64,000 nt of DNA. Source: Cavia porcellus (taxonomy: Eukaryota > Chordata > Mammalia > Rodentia > Caviidae). The stretch is taken from contig NW_026947496.1 of NCBI RefSeq assembly GCF_034190915.1, forward strand, positions 54,682,501 to 54,746,500. Direction: 5' to 3'. The number at the start of each line of letters is the position of its first letter. Within the stretch, counting starts at the first letter, position 1. Below the pieces are notes generated by a model. The model did no database searches, had not been told where the DNA came from, and saw only the letters and a program-made list of their open reading frames with translations. Below, piece after piece: positions 33,356 to 44,474 of this stretch. The translations under genes and the position numbers were made by a program.

Positions 33356-34381
33356 AAAAGTCTGTATTTCTCAGTCTCTTTTGCAGCTAGGTGGCCATGT
33401 TAATGGGTCCTGATGAGAATGCACAAGCAGAATTTGGTTGTATAGAACTTCCAGGAAAGCTCTTTAAAAGGACATGCAATTTTGTTCTCCGTCTTTCCTA
33501 GAATATAAACCTGATAGCTCGAATGCCTACAGCCAGTTTGTACCAAAAGATGACATACTAAGAATTGTAGACAAGGAGGACAGAAGGGGCCCATCTTTCT
33601 GTTGTCTGTGAAGCAACCGTATCTGCTATTTTGGGGATTCATTTAGGAGAGACAAAAATAACTGCTAATGTGTTTAAACCACTGCAATTTTTTAAAAGAA
33701 AAAAAAATCCTAAAAGTCTGGTCTTATTGGTAAATTATCTGATTTTGTGGTTATTTGAAGGATTATTTGATTACTGCCTCTTTCTCAGCAAACAGGTAAT
33801 GATACCCTAAGTAACAGGAGCAATGTAGATTTTTGCTTGCTGCTCCAGCTCCAATGTGGAGTAATAGGCACTAACTGTGCAAATGTCATCTCATGGCGAA
33901 TTGGCTCTGGAGGCTCACCAGCTGGCTGCTCTTACACCTCCAGGATTTGTCACATGCTCTCTACACAGAAATGGTGACTCGAAGATACTTGAGCTAGGGA
34001 AACAGATTCCCATAACTAATGGTTGGGAGTGCAGACCCCTTTCCCTCGCGTCTGATACACACTGAAGTCCCGGCTCCCATAGCCCATATCCCTTCCATCA
34101 AGCTCCCCTCTTCCTTCTTCTCTCCGTTATGCTCCATTCAGCTGTACTACACGTAATTCCCTGAAGGTCCCGCCCTGGCCTTTCTCCTGGTCTGTGTATG
34201 CACTGTCCTGTCGCCTGGGCTTGTGCTGCCTGACACCTCTCATCCAAAATTCTCAACCGTGGGCTTGTATCCACCAGCAGGCCTCTATGGCTCTGAGCCC
34301 AGGGCAGACCTGTTCCCACAGTGTGTCCAAGGGCTCCCTAGCCCTCTTATTTATAACCCCATATTATTTCCTGTATCCTGT
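33356..34381. other. Unique intergenic sequence, no gene
   Basis: No gene recognised. Overlapping frames at 34098-34481 (up to 95 codons) lie on opposite strands. Confidence 0.45.
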
Positions 34382-34797
34382 ATATTATGGGTCAAATGTG
34401 TCTATACCTCTTCATATAATTGTATCTGAAAATAGGGTCTGTCTAGATCAGTTGAAAGTAATTCACCGAGGTGGACCCTGATCCACTATGAACAGTGTCC
34501 TCATCAGAAAGGGAAATCTGGACACAGACACAAAGGGAAACACTACACGATGATGGGCAGAGACTGGAGTGATGTAGCCACCAGCCAGGCTGTGCCAAGG
34601 CCACTGGACACTGCTAGAAATTTGGAAGAAGATAAAGCAGATTCTCTCTCAGGGTGTCTTAGAGGAACTAGCTCTGCTCATGCATGGATTCTGTACCTGT
34701 ACCTGAAGGTATGAGAATAAAGTGGGGTGAGTTTGAGCACCCCCAACCTCTGGGTTTGGTACTTTGTTATGGTCACCAGAGGAAACTAACAACAGCC
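34382..34797 (+). repeat. MLT1-type MaLR solo LTR
   Basis: 'attatgggtcaaatgtgtc', 'tgaaaatagggtctgtctag', 'gtggaccctgatccactatg', 'agtgtcctcatcagaaagg', 'cagagactggagtgatgtag' and the end 'tactttgttatggtcacc' in MLT1 order. Confidence 0.82.
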
Positions 34798-35059
34798 CTC
34801 CCTGTCTGAGGATTCTGTGTTCATAGATTGACAATGGCGAATTAAAAATACTTTTTAAAAACTTGCATCTGTATTGGACATGTATAGATTTTTCTTGATA
34901 TTATTCTATAAATAATAGCATAACAATGGTTCATGCAACATTCACATTGTATGGGTATTATAAGTAATCTAGAGATGATTTAATATATATGGGAGTATAT
35001 GTACAGGTTATGTGCTGGTACTTCATCATTTTAAACAAGGGACATGAACATCTGGAGGA
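34798..35059. other. AT-rich unique sequence
   Basis: Nothing recognised. Confidence 0.4.
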
Positions 35060-35762
35060 TCCTGGATCCCATCTCCTGGTACCTATGAAACTAATATAGT
35101 GAAATTCGTAAGGTGAGTGCAACTTTATTTGGTAATAGAGTATGTGCAGATTGTCTTAGTCTGTTTGCATACCTGAGACAGGGTAATTTCTGAGGGAAAG
35201 AAGTTAATTTGGACTCACCACCCTGCAGCTGGGCAACCACATCTGGTGCAGGAAACTTACAAGGGAGGACAAAAAGGGGCCAAACTCCTGTGATAGCTGT
35301 CCCATTTCTATGAGAAAGGAAGAAAACCATTTCTGAGGCCTCATTCACATTGACCAAAACGCCTTCCACTGGACCCCAGCTCCTAGCATTGGCACATTGA
35401 CAGATCCAAGTTCTAACATATGAACTTTTGGAGGACCCATTGGAACCACATACACATTAAAATGAAGTCATAATGGATTAAGCAGGGGGACTGGTGTCTC
35501 ACGAGAAGATACAGAGACATGCAGGAAATCCAAGAGATGACACTGATGCACAGAAAGAAGGTAAACATGTGACAATAAAGGCAGAGAATGCACTTGCGGG
35601 CTTAGGAGCGCCAAGGACTGATGGAAGCAACCAGAAACTAGCAGAGAGGGAGCATGGGTCTGTGGACACCTTGATTTTGCTCCCTTAGTCTCCAAACTGG
35701 GACAGAACATGATTCTGTTTGTGGGACTCTGCTGTGGCAGCCTTGTAAGAGACTAAACATAT
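35060..35762 (+). repeat. MLT1-type MaLR LTR, split by an antisense MaLR
   Basis: The 5' part (about 35060-35155) reads 'ctggtacctatgaaac', 'aactttatttggtaatagag' and 'tatgtgcaga'. The 3' part (about 35462-35762) resumes in register with 'gaagtcataatggattaagc', 'gactggtgtctcacgagaag', 'gcagagagggagcatggg' and the end 'tctgctgtggcagcc'. The segment between is a different LTR in the opposite orientation. Confidence 0.75.
35156..35461 (-). mobile_element. MaLR LTR inserted antisense into MLT1
   Basis: 'ttgtcttagtctgtttgcat', 'acctgagacagggtaatttc', 'aagttaatttggactcacc' and 'ctaacatatgaacttttgg' read as the reverse complement of an MST/THE/ORR1-style LTR. It is younger than the MLT1 it interrupts. 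Confidence 0.75.
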
Positions 35763-35879
35763 AAACAAACAGTGGCCAAACTGTATATGAAGCATGTTTG
35801 CCCTGAAGCAGCCAGCCCGGGAAGCCCAACAAGTTCTGTAGCAATCAGCCCCAAGCTGCCAGGATGCAATTAGTAACTG

Positions 35880-36100
35880 ACAGCTTTCCTAGCTTCACTC
35901 TCCAGTTCTGTGTTACACCAAGCAGAAAACGCCAAATATACACTCTAACCAGTCACTTCTCATGACTGCGTATCCCACCTCCTACTCCCCATCCCAGTAT
36001 CCTTCATGGCCTGCAGCCTGCCCTCTCATCCCACTCCTCTGCAGACACAGTGCTGACTCCCTTGCTCACAAGGTCTGTTTGTTCTCAGCTACACTGGGGA
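35880..36100 (+). repeat. L2-like fragment
   Basis: Pyrimidine-rich 'ctaaccagtcacttctcatg', 'ccttcatggcctgcagcctg', 'tgctgactcccttgctcac' resembles the L2 3' region. Weak. Confidence 0.45.
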
Positions 36101-37084
36101 AGCTAAGACTTGAAGCATTTTCAAATAAAGTCTTATGCTAACAGGCTTCTGATTTCTTCCCTTCCACATCCTTCTTTGACATCATTTTAGGCAATTTTAG
36201 AAACAAGAGCTTATTTTTTAACATATTTCTGAATTAATTAAAATATCTTTTTCCTCAACGTACTCCCAGCCCATATTTACCCATATGGTAAATGCTCAAT
36301 TAATAACACGCTGAATGGAACTGATGATTCACCCCTTACCTGCTTGGTTATATATCCCCCAGCCAGAACATCATACTTCACACTGGAAAGTTGTACAGAA
36401 CAGGCACGGCCTCATGGTTATTTAATACCCTTATAAAGGAGCTTTCCCACTAGATAATGTGACCTGGAGTGGACGGTTTAATCACAGCTGGTCAATATTT
36501 ATGAGACTGGAGGCCCAGCTGTGCTGTATGACTTATTTACAAGCCAATTCTGGAGCCCATAAGCCTCCCCATGAAGCCCACCTGTTCCTAGGTACTGGCA
36601 CTAGTGAGACTGCCAAAGCAAACGAGAAAGAACATCCTCCTCCCAGCAATTCAAATGACAATTCAGACACCCTCCTGCTGCCTTCCTGGAGCAGCATTCC
36701 TTTTTATTCCTCTTGAATAAAAAGGTTGGCTTAGCTTTTTTTCACTGGAAGCTGCAGCACTCCCTTCACCAGCCCCCTCCAGGTAACCACAGTGAAAACA
36801 GGAAAATCACACGGGAACCAGATACTCCAAGGCACTGGCTTGCTAACCTGGCTGTGCACTGGAATCACCGCGGGACGCTTGTTAAAATTGCAAGGATGGG
36901 GGAGCCTCACCCAGCTGGACTGAGTCAAAGCCTCGAAAGTGGGGCCAAATATTTGGGCTTTTCATGTGCTCCCTGGCTGCTTGGGTTTCAGGGTTTCTGA
37001 AACCAATCTGTGGATTAGTTGAGAACCTAAGGACCTTAGATTCAAAAGCACAGTGCCACATGTGTGGGCAGCCTAATGAAGAAT
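36101..37084. other. Repeat-poor stretch, candidate regulatory DNA
   Basis: No repeat recognised. 36300-36720 holds two CAGCTG E-box cores (36485-36490 and 36516-36521), TAATTAA-type sites near 36236 and 36300, and AGATAA at about 36452. This fits a conserved non-coding element but conservation was not tested. The 95-codon frame at 36713-37000 has no family resemblance. Confidence 0.4.
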
Positions 37085-37288
37085 GAGGATTTGGAACTGG
37101 ACATGAGGAGTCACGGTCTCTATAGGAAGCAGGCAGTGAAAAAGCACAGGCTTGGGTGCCTGAGTGATGCCCCTACCTGCAGCTTTCCAGCTATGTGGCT
37201 TCAGGCACATTCCTTGGTCTCTGAGCCTGTGTCCTTATCAAGAAATGAAGTTAAAAAGGACACAGGTTATATTGAGGATTTGTGAATT
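37085..37288 (+). repeat. MIR SINE, near full length
   Basis: 'gtgaaaaagcacaggcttgg', 'tttccagctatgtggcttc', 'ggtctctgagcctgtgtcc', 'ttatcaagaaatgaagtta' follow MIR order. Confidence 0.75.
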
Positions 37289-37635
37289 CTACATGTTGTG
37301 GTTTGGACCCCAAGTAGACCCAAAAGGCCGTGAGTTGAAGGCATGGTTGGCAGCCCAGGTCACTATTAGGAAGTGGGGAAAGCTTTAAGAGGCAAGGCCC
37401 AGGGGAGGGAAGCTAGGTGACTGGCTGTGTGTCTTTGGAGGAGATATGGGGATCCCACTCCCCGCTTCTTCCTGTTACTAGTCAAGTAGCTTTGCTCCAC
37501 CCCTGCCCATCATGTGCCATCTTGCCATGGCCCAAAGCAATGGTGGTGGGTGACCATGGACTGAAACCACCAGCCTGAATAAATCTTTTCTTGGGTATTT
37601 TCTCATACTGATAGGATGCTAACACAGAATAATAC
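37289..37635 (+). repeat. ERVL-MaLR solo LTR (ORR1/MT-style)
   Basis: 'tgttgtggtttggacccc', 'ccgtgagttgaaggcatgg', 'tattaggaagtggggaaag', 'ccatggactgaaaccacc', 'ctgaataaatcttttcttgg', 'gatgctaacaca'. Starts TG and ends CA; polyadenylation signal AATAAA at about 37580. Flanks show no clear duplication. Confidence 0.85.
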
Positions 37636-37659
37636 AAAATGGAGCAACAACTTACCTAG

Positions 37660-37775
37660 CCCTGGCAATGTGGCCAGCAATGGGGACCAAGTGGTGAATG
37701 AGGAAGAAACTGTCCTTGCCTTCTAAATATTATAGCTTAGTCTAAGGGACAACCATGTAACAATTACATGAATGA
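37660..37775 (-). repeat. L2 LINE 3' fragment, antisense
   Basis: 'ggggaccaagtggtgaatg', 'aactgtccttgccttctaa', 'tattatagcttagtctaagg' match the reverse complement of the L2 3' end. Confidence 0.6.
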
Positions 37776-39309
37776 ATAGGTCCTTCCATTTGTGATAAGC
37801 TCAGAGAAAGAAAAGCCTAGAAATTACCAGAGCATGAACCTGATGACTGTGAGCTTACCCAACCAAGCATCTGTGACCAGGCCCTCTAGCCAGGATACTT
37901 CATTTTCTTAGTTGCTCAAGTAATAGTTTCTGTCCTAATTCCTGTTGCTTCTGTCCTTACCAACGGCTGATCATTATGATGCACATTGTATAAAACAATC
38001 CTCAATTGACAAGCCATTCTGCCTCTGTAGTTCCTGCTTACTTATCCCATATAAGCCTTTGACCACCCGAGGTCAGGGCCTGATATTCTAGGAATGATCC
38101 CAATCAGTGCCCATTGACGAAAATAAATCTACCTCCAAATCCCGGGTGTTGTTTCTGTGTTTCTGCTTGCCACTGCAGTGCCATTGAGAGCTGACCACGA
38201 TGAAAGGTGCCAGGGTTGGAAGGAGTCAGGGGTGAGCTGTGAAGGGTTCAGGGCTGCCTGACAGACACAAAAGACAAGCATTCAAAAGCCGCAAGGCAGC
38301 CTTGAGCTTGGCACAGCCAGGAAACTAAAAGAGGTTATAGAAAACTCCATGCTAATGATGCAGCGCTTTGGAAACTATAAACAGCAATGGAGCCAGGCAT
38401 AAATGGGAGAGGCTAACTCCCCAGAACTTGGTTATTGTTGTAGACAAGCTGTGGGATCCCAGCCAACCCCTCTGCTTCTATCTCTGAGAATTGGTTTCCT
38501 TTAGCCCCAGGAGCAGAGAGCCCCTAAAGCCCTGAGAGGCCTCTGTAATCCCACCCCCTGGCGATAGCTGATTAGCCCAGGAGTGAACGCTGCTTGGCTT
38601 ATTGCCATTTGAATATTTCTTTCTCTCTGAATTAAACAGAAGAGATGAGGGAGTTGGGAGTTTCATTACTGTAGCGGCAACACTGTCGAATGTCTAGACT
38701 CTTGCTCCAAAAGATGCCTGGCTCCCACCATTCAAGACTGGTAGCTTGGCATTTCCTTAAATTCCACCTGAACAGCCAGCCTGAGTAGGTTATCATTATT
38801 TATAACAAAATAATTTCTAGATCTCTCTGCCTCTATCCGCAGAGCCTGACGGGGCCCTGTAGACCAGGAAATGTTTGGCATTCATCCTATGAACACCCCC
38901 AATACTTGGCTTTTCTCCTCCAAATCATTTCCACTTCTGAGGTGCTCCGAGAGTGAGCTGTGTGAATGGCTCTGCTCTTGGGGTAATTCATATCAGATGG
39001 TGGCTGTCAAGTTTGACAAGGTGCTGTTGAGCCGCACACTGGGATTTCTGAAGCTGGCTCACAGTGTCCTGACCTAACAGAATGTGCCCTAGGAAATGAC
39101 AGAGCCTGACATAACTTCCTTCCACACCTTGGCTGATTTGTAAGGCAGCATTCCTTTGCAAGGACAAGGGAAGGCTGGAGTTCAACAGAGGCTCCCTGCC
39201 TTCCTCTGGGTACCCAAGACAGGGACGTCCTGTTGCCTCCTGGGAAAGGGTTGGACTCCCTACCACAAGGGGGATGGGATGCAATATTTCCTGAGGAGCT
39301 CTCTGCACC
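37776..39309. other. Repeat-poor stretch, candidate regulatory DNA
   Basis: About 1.5 kb with no recognised repeat or exon. 38340-38700 is the most element-like part: GCTAATGATGCAG, GAAACTATAAACAGC and GATAGCTGATTAGCC clusters. The 106-codon minus frame at 38988-39308 has no family resemblance. Confidence 0.4.
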
Positions 39310-39482
39310 AGACCATCTACTAGGTACTTTTTTCAGTTGATGTTTACTGTCACTTTGAGCTATATGTAAATACTTTCCTCATTTTATAGCAAAGAAAATG
39401 AAGGTTAGACAGGTTAGACTCAAGCTCATTTTCCAGTGGTGTAGCTCCAGGTACAAGCCACCCATGTTCTGCCATCTCTCCA
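39310..39482 (-). repeat. MIR SINE, antisense
   Basis: 'ctactaggtacttttttcag', 'tttcctcattttatagcaaa' and 'gaaaatgaaggttagac' match the MIR reverse complement. Confidence 0.6.
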
Positions 39483-39668
39483 TGGCACAGGAACGTGTCC
39501 TTCCAGTCAAAGTGACAGGGAGGTACTAGGCAAAGGCCCTGGAGCTCCTGCAAGAACGAGAAAAAGGTCCTTCTGACACTGGACTACTGGTGCCATGATG
39601 ACAGTGAGAAGACCTCCACCTCCACATTCCTAGGGCACAGCAGAAGATAAGAAGAAAAAATAAGTATG

Positions 39669-39704
39669 TCTGCCTGCCCCTCTGTCTGTCTGCCTGTCTG
39701 TCTC
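39669..39704 (+). repeat. (TCTG)n-rich microsatellite
   Basis: Imperfect TCTG/CCTG tetranucleotides within a 36-bp run. Confidence 0.85.
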
Positions 39705-39769
39705 CTATCTGAATTCCTGACCTCCCAATGCTTTGTCATTGCTCTGGGGATGGTATAGATTATCACACT

Positions 39770-39928
39770 ATGTCAAGAGCCCCATACTTAGACTGAGAAG
39801 CCCTGCGTTCAAGTTTGGATCTAACTCTTTCATAGCTGTGTGACCTTGAGCAATTTTTTTGTCCTCTCTGATCTTAATCCCGCACTTGTAAAATTGTATC
39901 AATAATGACAGCTCCTTAAAATTTATGA
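39770..39928 (+). repeat. MIR SINE
   Basis: 'gagaagccctgcgttcaag', 'tttcatagctgtgtgacc', 'ttgagcaatttttttgtcc' and 'gcacttgtaaaattgtatc' in MIR order. Well recognisable. Confidence 0.8.
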
Positions 39929-40865
39929 GATTTCTCCTTTCATTTTGAAAATGAGGAAAAAGGCCCAGAAACAGTCATTCATTTCTTCATAAATATTTTA
40001 AAACATAACATGCTGGGAAGGACAAGGAGGAGGAGACCCACGTAAAGCAGGTGTTTGAATGATTATTATTGGATATCATCTCTTTAAATGACCCAGAAAC
40101 ACTGTCAAGACAACAGAGAAAAAGCAGAGATGAATATGGAGAACTGAACTTCTGGGACCTGAAGGCAGAATTCCAAAACCAGGACATAACACTGTATAGA
40201 TCTTCTCCAGCTCTTGACTTTTCAAGAATCTTAAAGATCACGAGCAAAATAGGACATGGAAAAATAAGAAAAATTAGTAGGATTATTCAGAGATTCAGGG
40301 TTCTAGCAGGGAAAAAAATTGAAGAGGGGTGACAAAGGAGCTAGAAATGAGAGGTATGGCACCCCAGCTATACCTAGATGAGGTGCTCCTTACTCACACG
40401 CTTGTAGAGCTTGCAGAGCTGAAGGGAAGTAACAACAACTTCTACAAGGACTTCAGCTCCAAGAGCAAAGCTGATAGAATTTGTGGGCTTGGAAAAGTCA
40501 TCTGATCAAAGCCTTTGTCCAGGGCCTGAGAGAATCTAGAGGATGAGACAAGCTTGCCTTTCCCTGTTCTGTTTTTCTCTCCCAGCTGAATGCAGCCAAA
40601 GGGGAAGTTAGTTAGCAAGAGAGCTCACTGTACGGTCCACAGAAGTTAGATGCTCTGGGGCACGAAAAAGAAGAAAAAAATGCTAGAACACTCAGTGCAA
40701 CTACCAAAAAGAAGGAGACCAAAGTCTGTTTTAGTAGACAAGATCTATGTTAACAGAAGGAAAAACCCTATAGATGGGCGAGAGGAAAATAATGGCTTAT
40801 ATTGGTAGTGACTCTCTTGCTTCCCTAATGAGCTTATTCCAACAGGAGGTTTTGATTTGATGGCT
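39929..40865. other. Unique intergenic sequence, no gene
   Basis: An 87-codon plus frame at 40069-40332 is charged and protein-like in composition, but a frame of similar length runs on the opposite strand and no family is recognised. An A-rich part lies around 40660-40690. Confidence 0.45.
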
Positions 40866-41322
40866 GTTTTAGTCTGCATCATGTTGCTGTGACAAAATAT
40901 CCAAAGCCAGGAAACCTATGAAGAAAAGAAGCCTATTTGGCTCACAGTTCTGAAAGCTGAAAGGTCCATATAGCATGGAGCTTGTGTCCTGGCGAAGGCT
41001 TCCTGGATGAATCAGGACATTGTGGAGAAACAGAAAGGGAAATGGTCCCAGGAGGAAGTCACTCATATACATGTAAGGAAACAGAAGACTGGAAGGGGCC
41101 ACGATTAGTCTTGGTAACAACCCACCCTCAGAAGAACTGATCTACTCCTACAGGACCTGGAGGAGACCCACTCTTGCCAGACAATATTAATCCATTCATG
41201 AGGGTGGATCCCCTATGACCTAATTCTTTCTCACTAAACTCCCTCTCTTAAAGGTTCTATCAGGGGACCAGGCTTCCAGCACACGTGCCTTGGAGGGGCA
41301 ATCCACGTTTAAACCATAGCAG
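40866..41322 (-). repeat. ERVL-MaLR solo LTR, antisense, near full length
   Basis: Starts 'tgttttagtctgcatcatg', then 'ttgctgtgacaaaatatcc', 'agcctatttggctcacag', 'gttctgaaagctgaaagg', 'tccattcatgagggtggat', 'cctatgacctaattctttc' and ends 'gtttaaaccatagca'. TG...CA ends are kept. Confidence 0.85.
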
Positions 41323-42182
41323 TGTCTCTGCATACTTCCCTGTTAGGTATTGTAAGGTCAGTTCCAAAAAAGAAGACATTAATTGACTCTCTAAATCGAT
41401 AAAGGCTCAGTGATCAGATTGCCAATTGATATTCTGACAGGGATCAAGACTTGGAACATTAATCTCCTTGAACCTTGTGTATGTGCTGGGGTGCCATCCA
41501 GGTCCCCCTTCAGGAAAGAAGCATATATTTCTCCAACCACTGGCAGCTGAAGGCAGGCACTGCTTCTGATGCCTAGACCCACCTGATGCAGGTCATCTCT
41601 TTGTCTGTAGTGGCCAAATGACCCATATGGAAACCTAAAGGCTCATTCCCTACTCCCCAATTCTGAATAACCACCTAGCTCCAAAATGCTCTTGGGGATG
41701 CCTCATGGCCTAGCTTCTCCCTGCTTCCTGCTCCTTTGATTCTCAGATGTTGACATCAGCACGTCTGGTACATCCTGCATCTCAATGGCTATTTCCTGAC
41801 ACCCACCTGCCATGATGTTAGATATTCGCTTGTGCATAATCCTTAGACAGAAGACTTAAACAGGGAGTTTACAAGCAGTACAGCAACTATCAGGTGGGCT
41901 ACTATGTGCTCTACCAACACTCCAGTGCTCATTTACTCCCTCCAACCTGAAGGAATCAGCAGGCATTCAGAGGACAGTGACCACACAAACACGGGGGCCC
42001 AGTGTGACTGAGCACCAAAAATTCCTGTTGTAGGCAATAATTGTAATATTTAGGATAACAGTCACCAAATTGTTTAATGGACTATAGGTACTCTCTCAGG
42101 TGTCTATAGGTAATTTTAAAATGTGACAGCAATGTGTAGTCTTATATTTTTGAAAAAGATTGGATTAATGTTGGTTTCCTGG
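41323..42182. other. Unique intergenic sequence, no gene
   Basis: No repeat, exon or RNA gene recognised. Confidence 0.45.
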
Positions 42183-42350
42183 ACCAGTTGTGGTGGCAAA
42201 CACTCATAATCCCAGTTATTTGGGAGGTGGAGGCAGAAGGATCACAAGTTTGAGGCTATCCTAGGCAATTTAGTGAGGCCCTACCTCAAAAAATTTAGGA
42301 AGACTAAGGATGCAGTCCAGTGTTCTCTGGGTTCAAACTATAAAATGAAA
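42183..42350 (+). repeat. B1-ID dimeric SINE (B4-like)
   Basis: Left half 'agttgtggtggcaaacactc', 'ataatcccagttatttgg' and 'gaggtggaggcagaagg'; right half 'aagactaaggatgcagtcc' and 'tctgggttcaaacta'. The ID half is shortened. Confidence 0.8.
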
Positions 42351-42554
42351 ACACGGCAATCTCTTGGTGGAAAGACCTGTCTAAGGTTTTTAACACACTA
42401 ATTAGCATTGTCAAGCTGTGAAGTGGTTCCATGTGCACCATTTCCTGAACGTGTTTGGCTACCAATTACTCTCCAAGCACCCAGTACTAATGGTCTGTGG
42501 GCAGTGGTACTAGAGATCGTTAACGTAGAGAAAGGCCAGTTTCATTATCTCGCC

Positions 42555-42727
42555 CAGTTCTCCTTGCCGCTCCATCACTACTGGGGACTAAAGCCAGGGC
42601 TTTCATGCTGAGCTACTTCCAATCCCCTCTTTTTTTGAGATAGGGTCTCAGTTGCTAAGTTGCTCAGGCTTGGTTTGAAATTGTGATCCACCTGTCTCAG
42701 TCTCCCAGAGTTCTGAGACTACAGGCT
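42555..42727 (-). repeat. B1-ID dimeric SINE (B4-like), antisense
   Basis: The ID half comes first on the plus strand ('tactggggactaaagccagg', 'gctttcatgctgagctac'), followed by the B1 half ('tttgagatagggtctcag', 'gctcaggcttggtttgaaa', 'ctgagactacagg'). With 42183-42350 it forms a convergent pair about 200 bp apart. Confidence 0.82.
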
Positions 42728-43536
42728 GTTTTTATGAAGAGGGGCAAGACATTCCAGTTTAGCTCTGAAAGTGGCAGAGGAGGCAGGAGTTAGACAGAAG
42801 TCTTCCCAGAAGTCTCACGGGCAAGGAGACAAAGACTGACAGGTGTCGCTGTCTGAGAGGTGAGACCGTCTGGACCTGGAAGGTGAAACCAGAGCTCAGC
42901 TGGGGGAATACAGTGAGAGGAGGACCCAGGGTAGGAGGCAGAGGGCTCTGGGGAAGCAGGATGAAAAGCCTGAGTTTCTCCAGGGCCAGGGGGACTCTTG
43001 CAGAGCCTCTGGGTAGGTTCTTGGTCAACCCCACTGAGGCTACAGAAGGGACTGATGCTTTCAAGAGAGCAAATGAGAGGGAGAGAAATGAGCCTGGGCA
43101 GTGCTGTTCCAGCTGACTGATGTGGCAACTGTCCATCGCTGCTCTCTGGGGCCTTGGCCAGCTGAAGCTCATCCCCTCCCTTGCTGACACACACAGGCTC
43201 GGTGTGCTGGTCTCACCTCATCACTTTGGCTCTGAAAGAAGGAAGCCAGTGTTTCAGCCCAAGCCTGGTTGCTTGATGCTTAGAAAGAAAAACACAAACC
43301 AACATGGAATCATATTCCCCTGCTTCAGATTTATTTAATGAATTCCCAATGATTTGCTTGAATGGAGGTCAGAAATGTGGCTAATCCCCTATGGCAGATA
43401 ATTCCAAAGTCTTTATAAAAATTCAATGTAGGTTTTAACTGACACATAAAATAAATTTGTATACAATAATAAGGTATTGTGTGATGTTTTGAAATATGTA
43501 TATGTTTTTGTAAAACAAGGTAAACTTAACCCTCCT
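42728..43536. other. Unique intergenic sequence, no gene
   Basis: Two long minus frames (143 and 134 codons, 42759-43194) overlap each other and a plus frame; none resembles a known protein. GC-rich composition explains the lack of stops. Confidence 0.5.
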
Positions 43537-43670
43537 AGGCATCTTTTTTTTTTTTTTTTTTTGTCTTTTTCCTTTTTATCGGTACCGGGGATTGAATTCA
43601 CGACTGTCTGCTTGTAAGGCAGGTGCTTATGCCACTGAGCTAAATCCCCAGCCCCCAGGCATCTTTTTTT
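43537..43670 (-). mobile_element. Young tRNA-derived SINE (ID-like), antisense, with TSD
   Basis: Body about 43551-43656, flanked by AGGCATCTTTTTTT at 43537-43550 and 43657-43670 (14 bp, identical; the T part is shared with the tail). Reverse complement reads GGCTGGGGATTTAGCTCAGT, box A intact, and GAATTCAATCCCCGG in the box B region. The anticodon-loop position reads TAC. It shares the AAAAAGGAAAAAGAC block next to the tail with 32317-32434. Confidence 0.9.
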
Positions 43671-43757
43671 ATAAGGATGACATTAAAACCTTTTTTCTTT
43701 ATGAGACATATTGTGCATATTCATTATTTATTGCCATTCTCCTATGCAACAGACTCT

Positions 43758-43850
43758 AGACCAGTGATGACAAACTTTTTAGAGCTTTCAATGACAACAA
43801 ACAGCCAGCTGTGGCATGTGTGCCATGAGTTTGCTACCACCACACTGGAG
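43758..43850. mobile_element. hAT-like miniature element, tentative
   Basis: The left end CAGTGATGACAAACT and the inverted right end (AGTTTGCTACCACCA in plus orientation) match at about 10 of 15 positions, and GTGGCATGTGTGCCA lies just inside the right end. These features resemble small non-autonomous hAT elements of mammals. No 8-bp target duplication was found, so this is tentative. Confidence 0.4.
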
Positions 43851-43964
43851 CTTCTTATTCTTATTAACTGTAACTTAGTACCCCAAAGTCTTATTAGGGT
43901 TTGGTGTTTTTGTTTGCAAAAATGAGAATCTCTGGCATTCCAGAGTTTGACTTGTGTGGGGTTC

Positions 43965-44045
43965 AGTGATGCTGTGGTTCAAACAGCAGCCTTGGGAGTG
44001 CATGACCCATTCAAATCTCAGCTCTGTCATTTCTAAAATTGGGTC
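43965..44045 (+). repeat. MIR SINE 5' fragment
   Basis: 'cagtgatgctgtggttcaaa', 'attcaaatctcagctctgtc' and 'atttctaaaattggg' resemble the MIR 5' half. The 3' half may be the piece at 44475-44615, which would imply about 430 bp inserted between. Confidence 0.45.
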
Positions 44046-44474
44046 CTTCTAGAGCTGACCTTGAGACAAGAATTTGAATACAAGCAGTTAAGTTGGAAAG
44101 GGCTTCCAAGAGGCACTGTTCCCACCATAGATAAATGAGCCTGTTTCCTGTGGGAGAACTTGGAAGACCCTATAGAGGACAACACAGAGGGACACCAGCC
44201 CAGAGCCAAGGAAGCTGGGGAGCTAATCCCCTCACTCTCCTGGATCCTTCATTAGTTAAGAGCTGTTCTGGAAAGATTAACTCTCTGACAGCTTTGGCCT
44301 GTCCCAGGGGAAAGTGGAAAGAAACTTGTGGATGCAGGGTTGCAGGATCCTGCAGTCGCATGGAGGAGGCCAGCTGGACTGGAAAAATGGGGACCAAGAG
44401 GGAACCAACTCTGTGGATGAGCCACCCAGAACTCTAGTATTGAAGTCTTTGGAGTAAGTAAGCAAGCAATCTGT

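Noticed and set aside
40069..40332. 87-codon charged plus frame
   Set aside because: Protein-like composition, but an equally long frame runs opposite and no family was recognised.
42759..43194. Overlapping 143- and 134-codon minus frames as coding
   Set aside because: Two phases are open over the same GC-rich stretch together with a plus frame, which is typical of composition, not coding.
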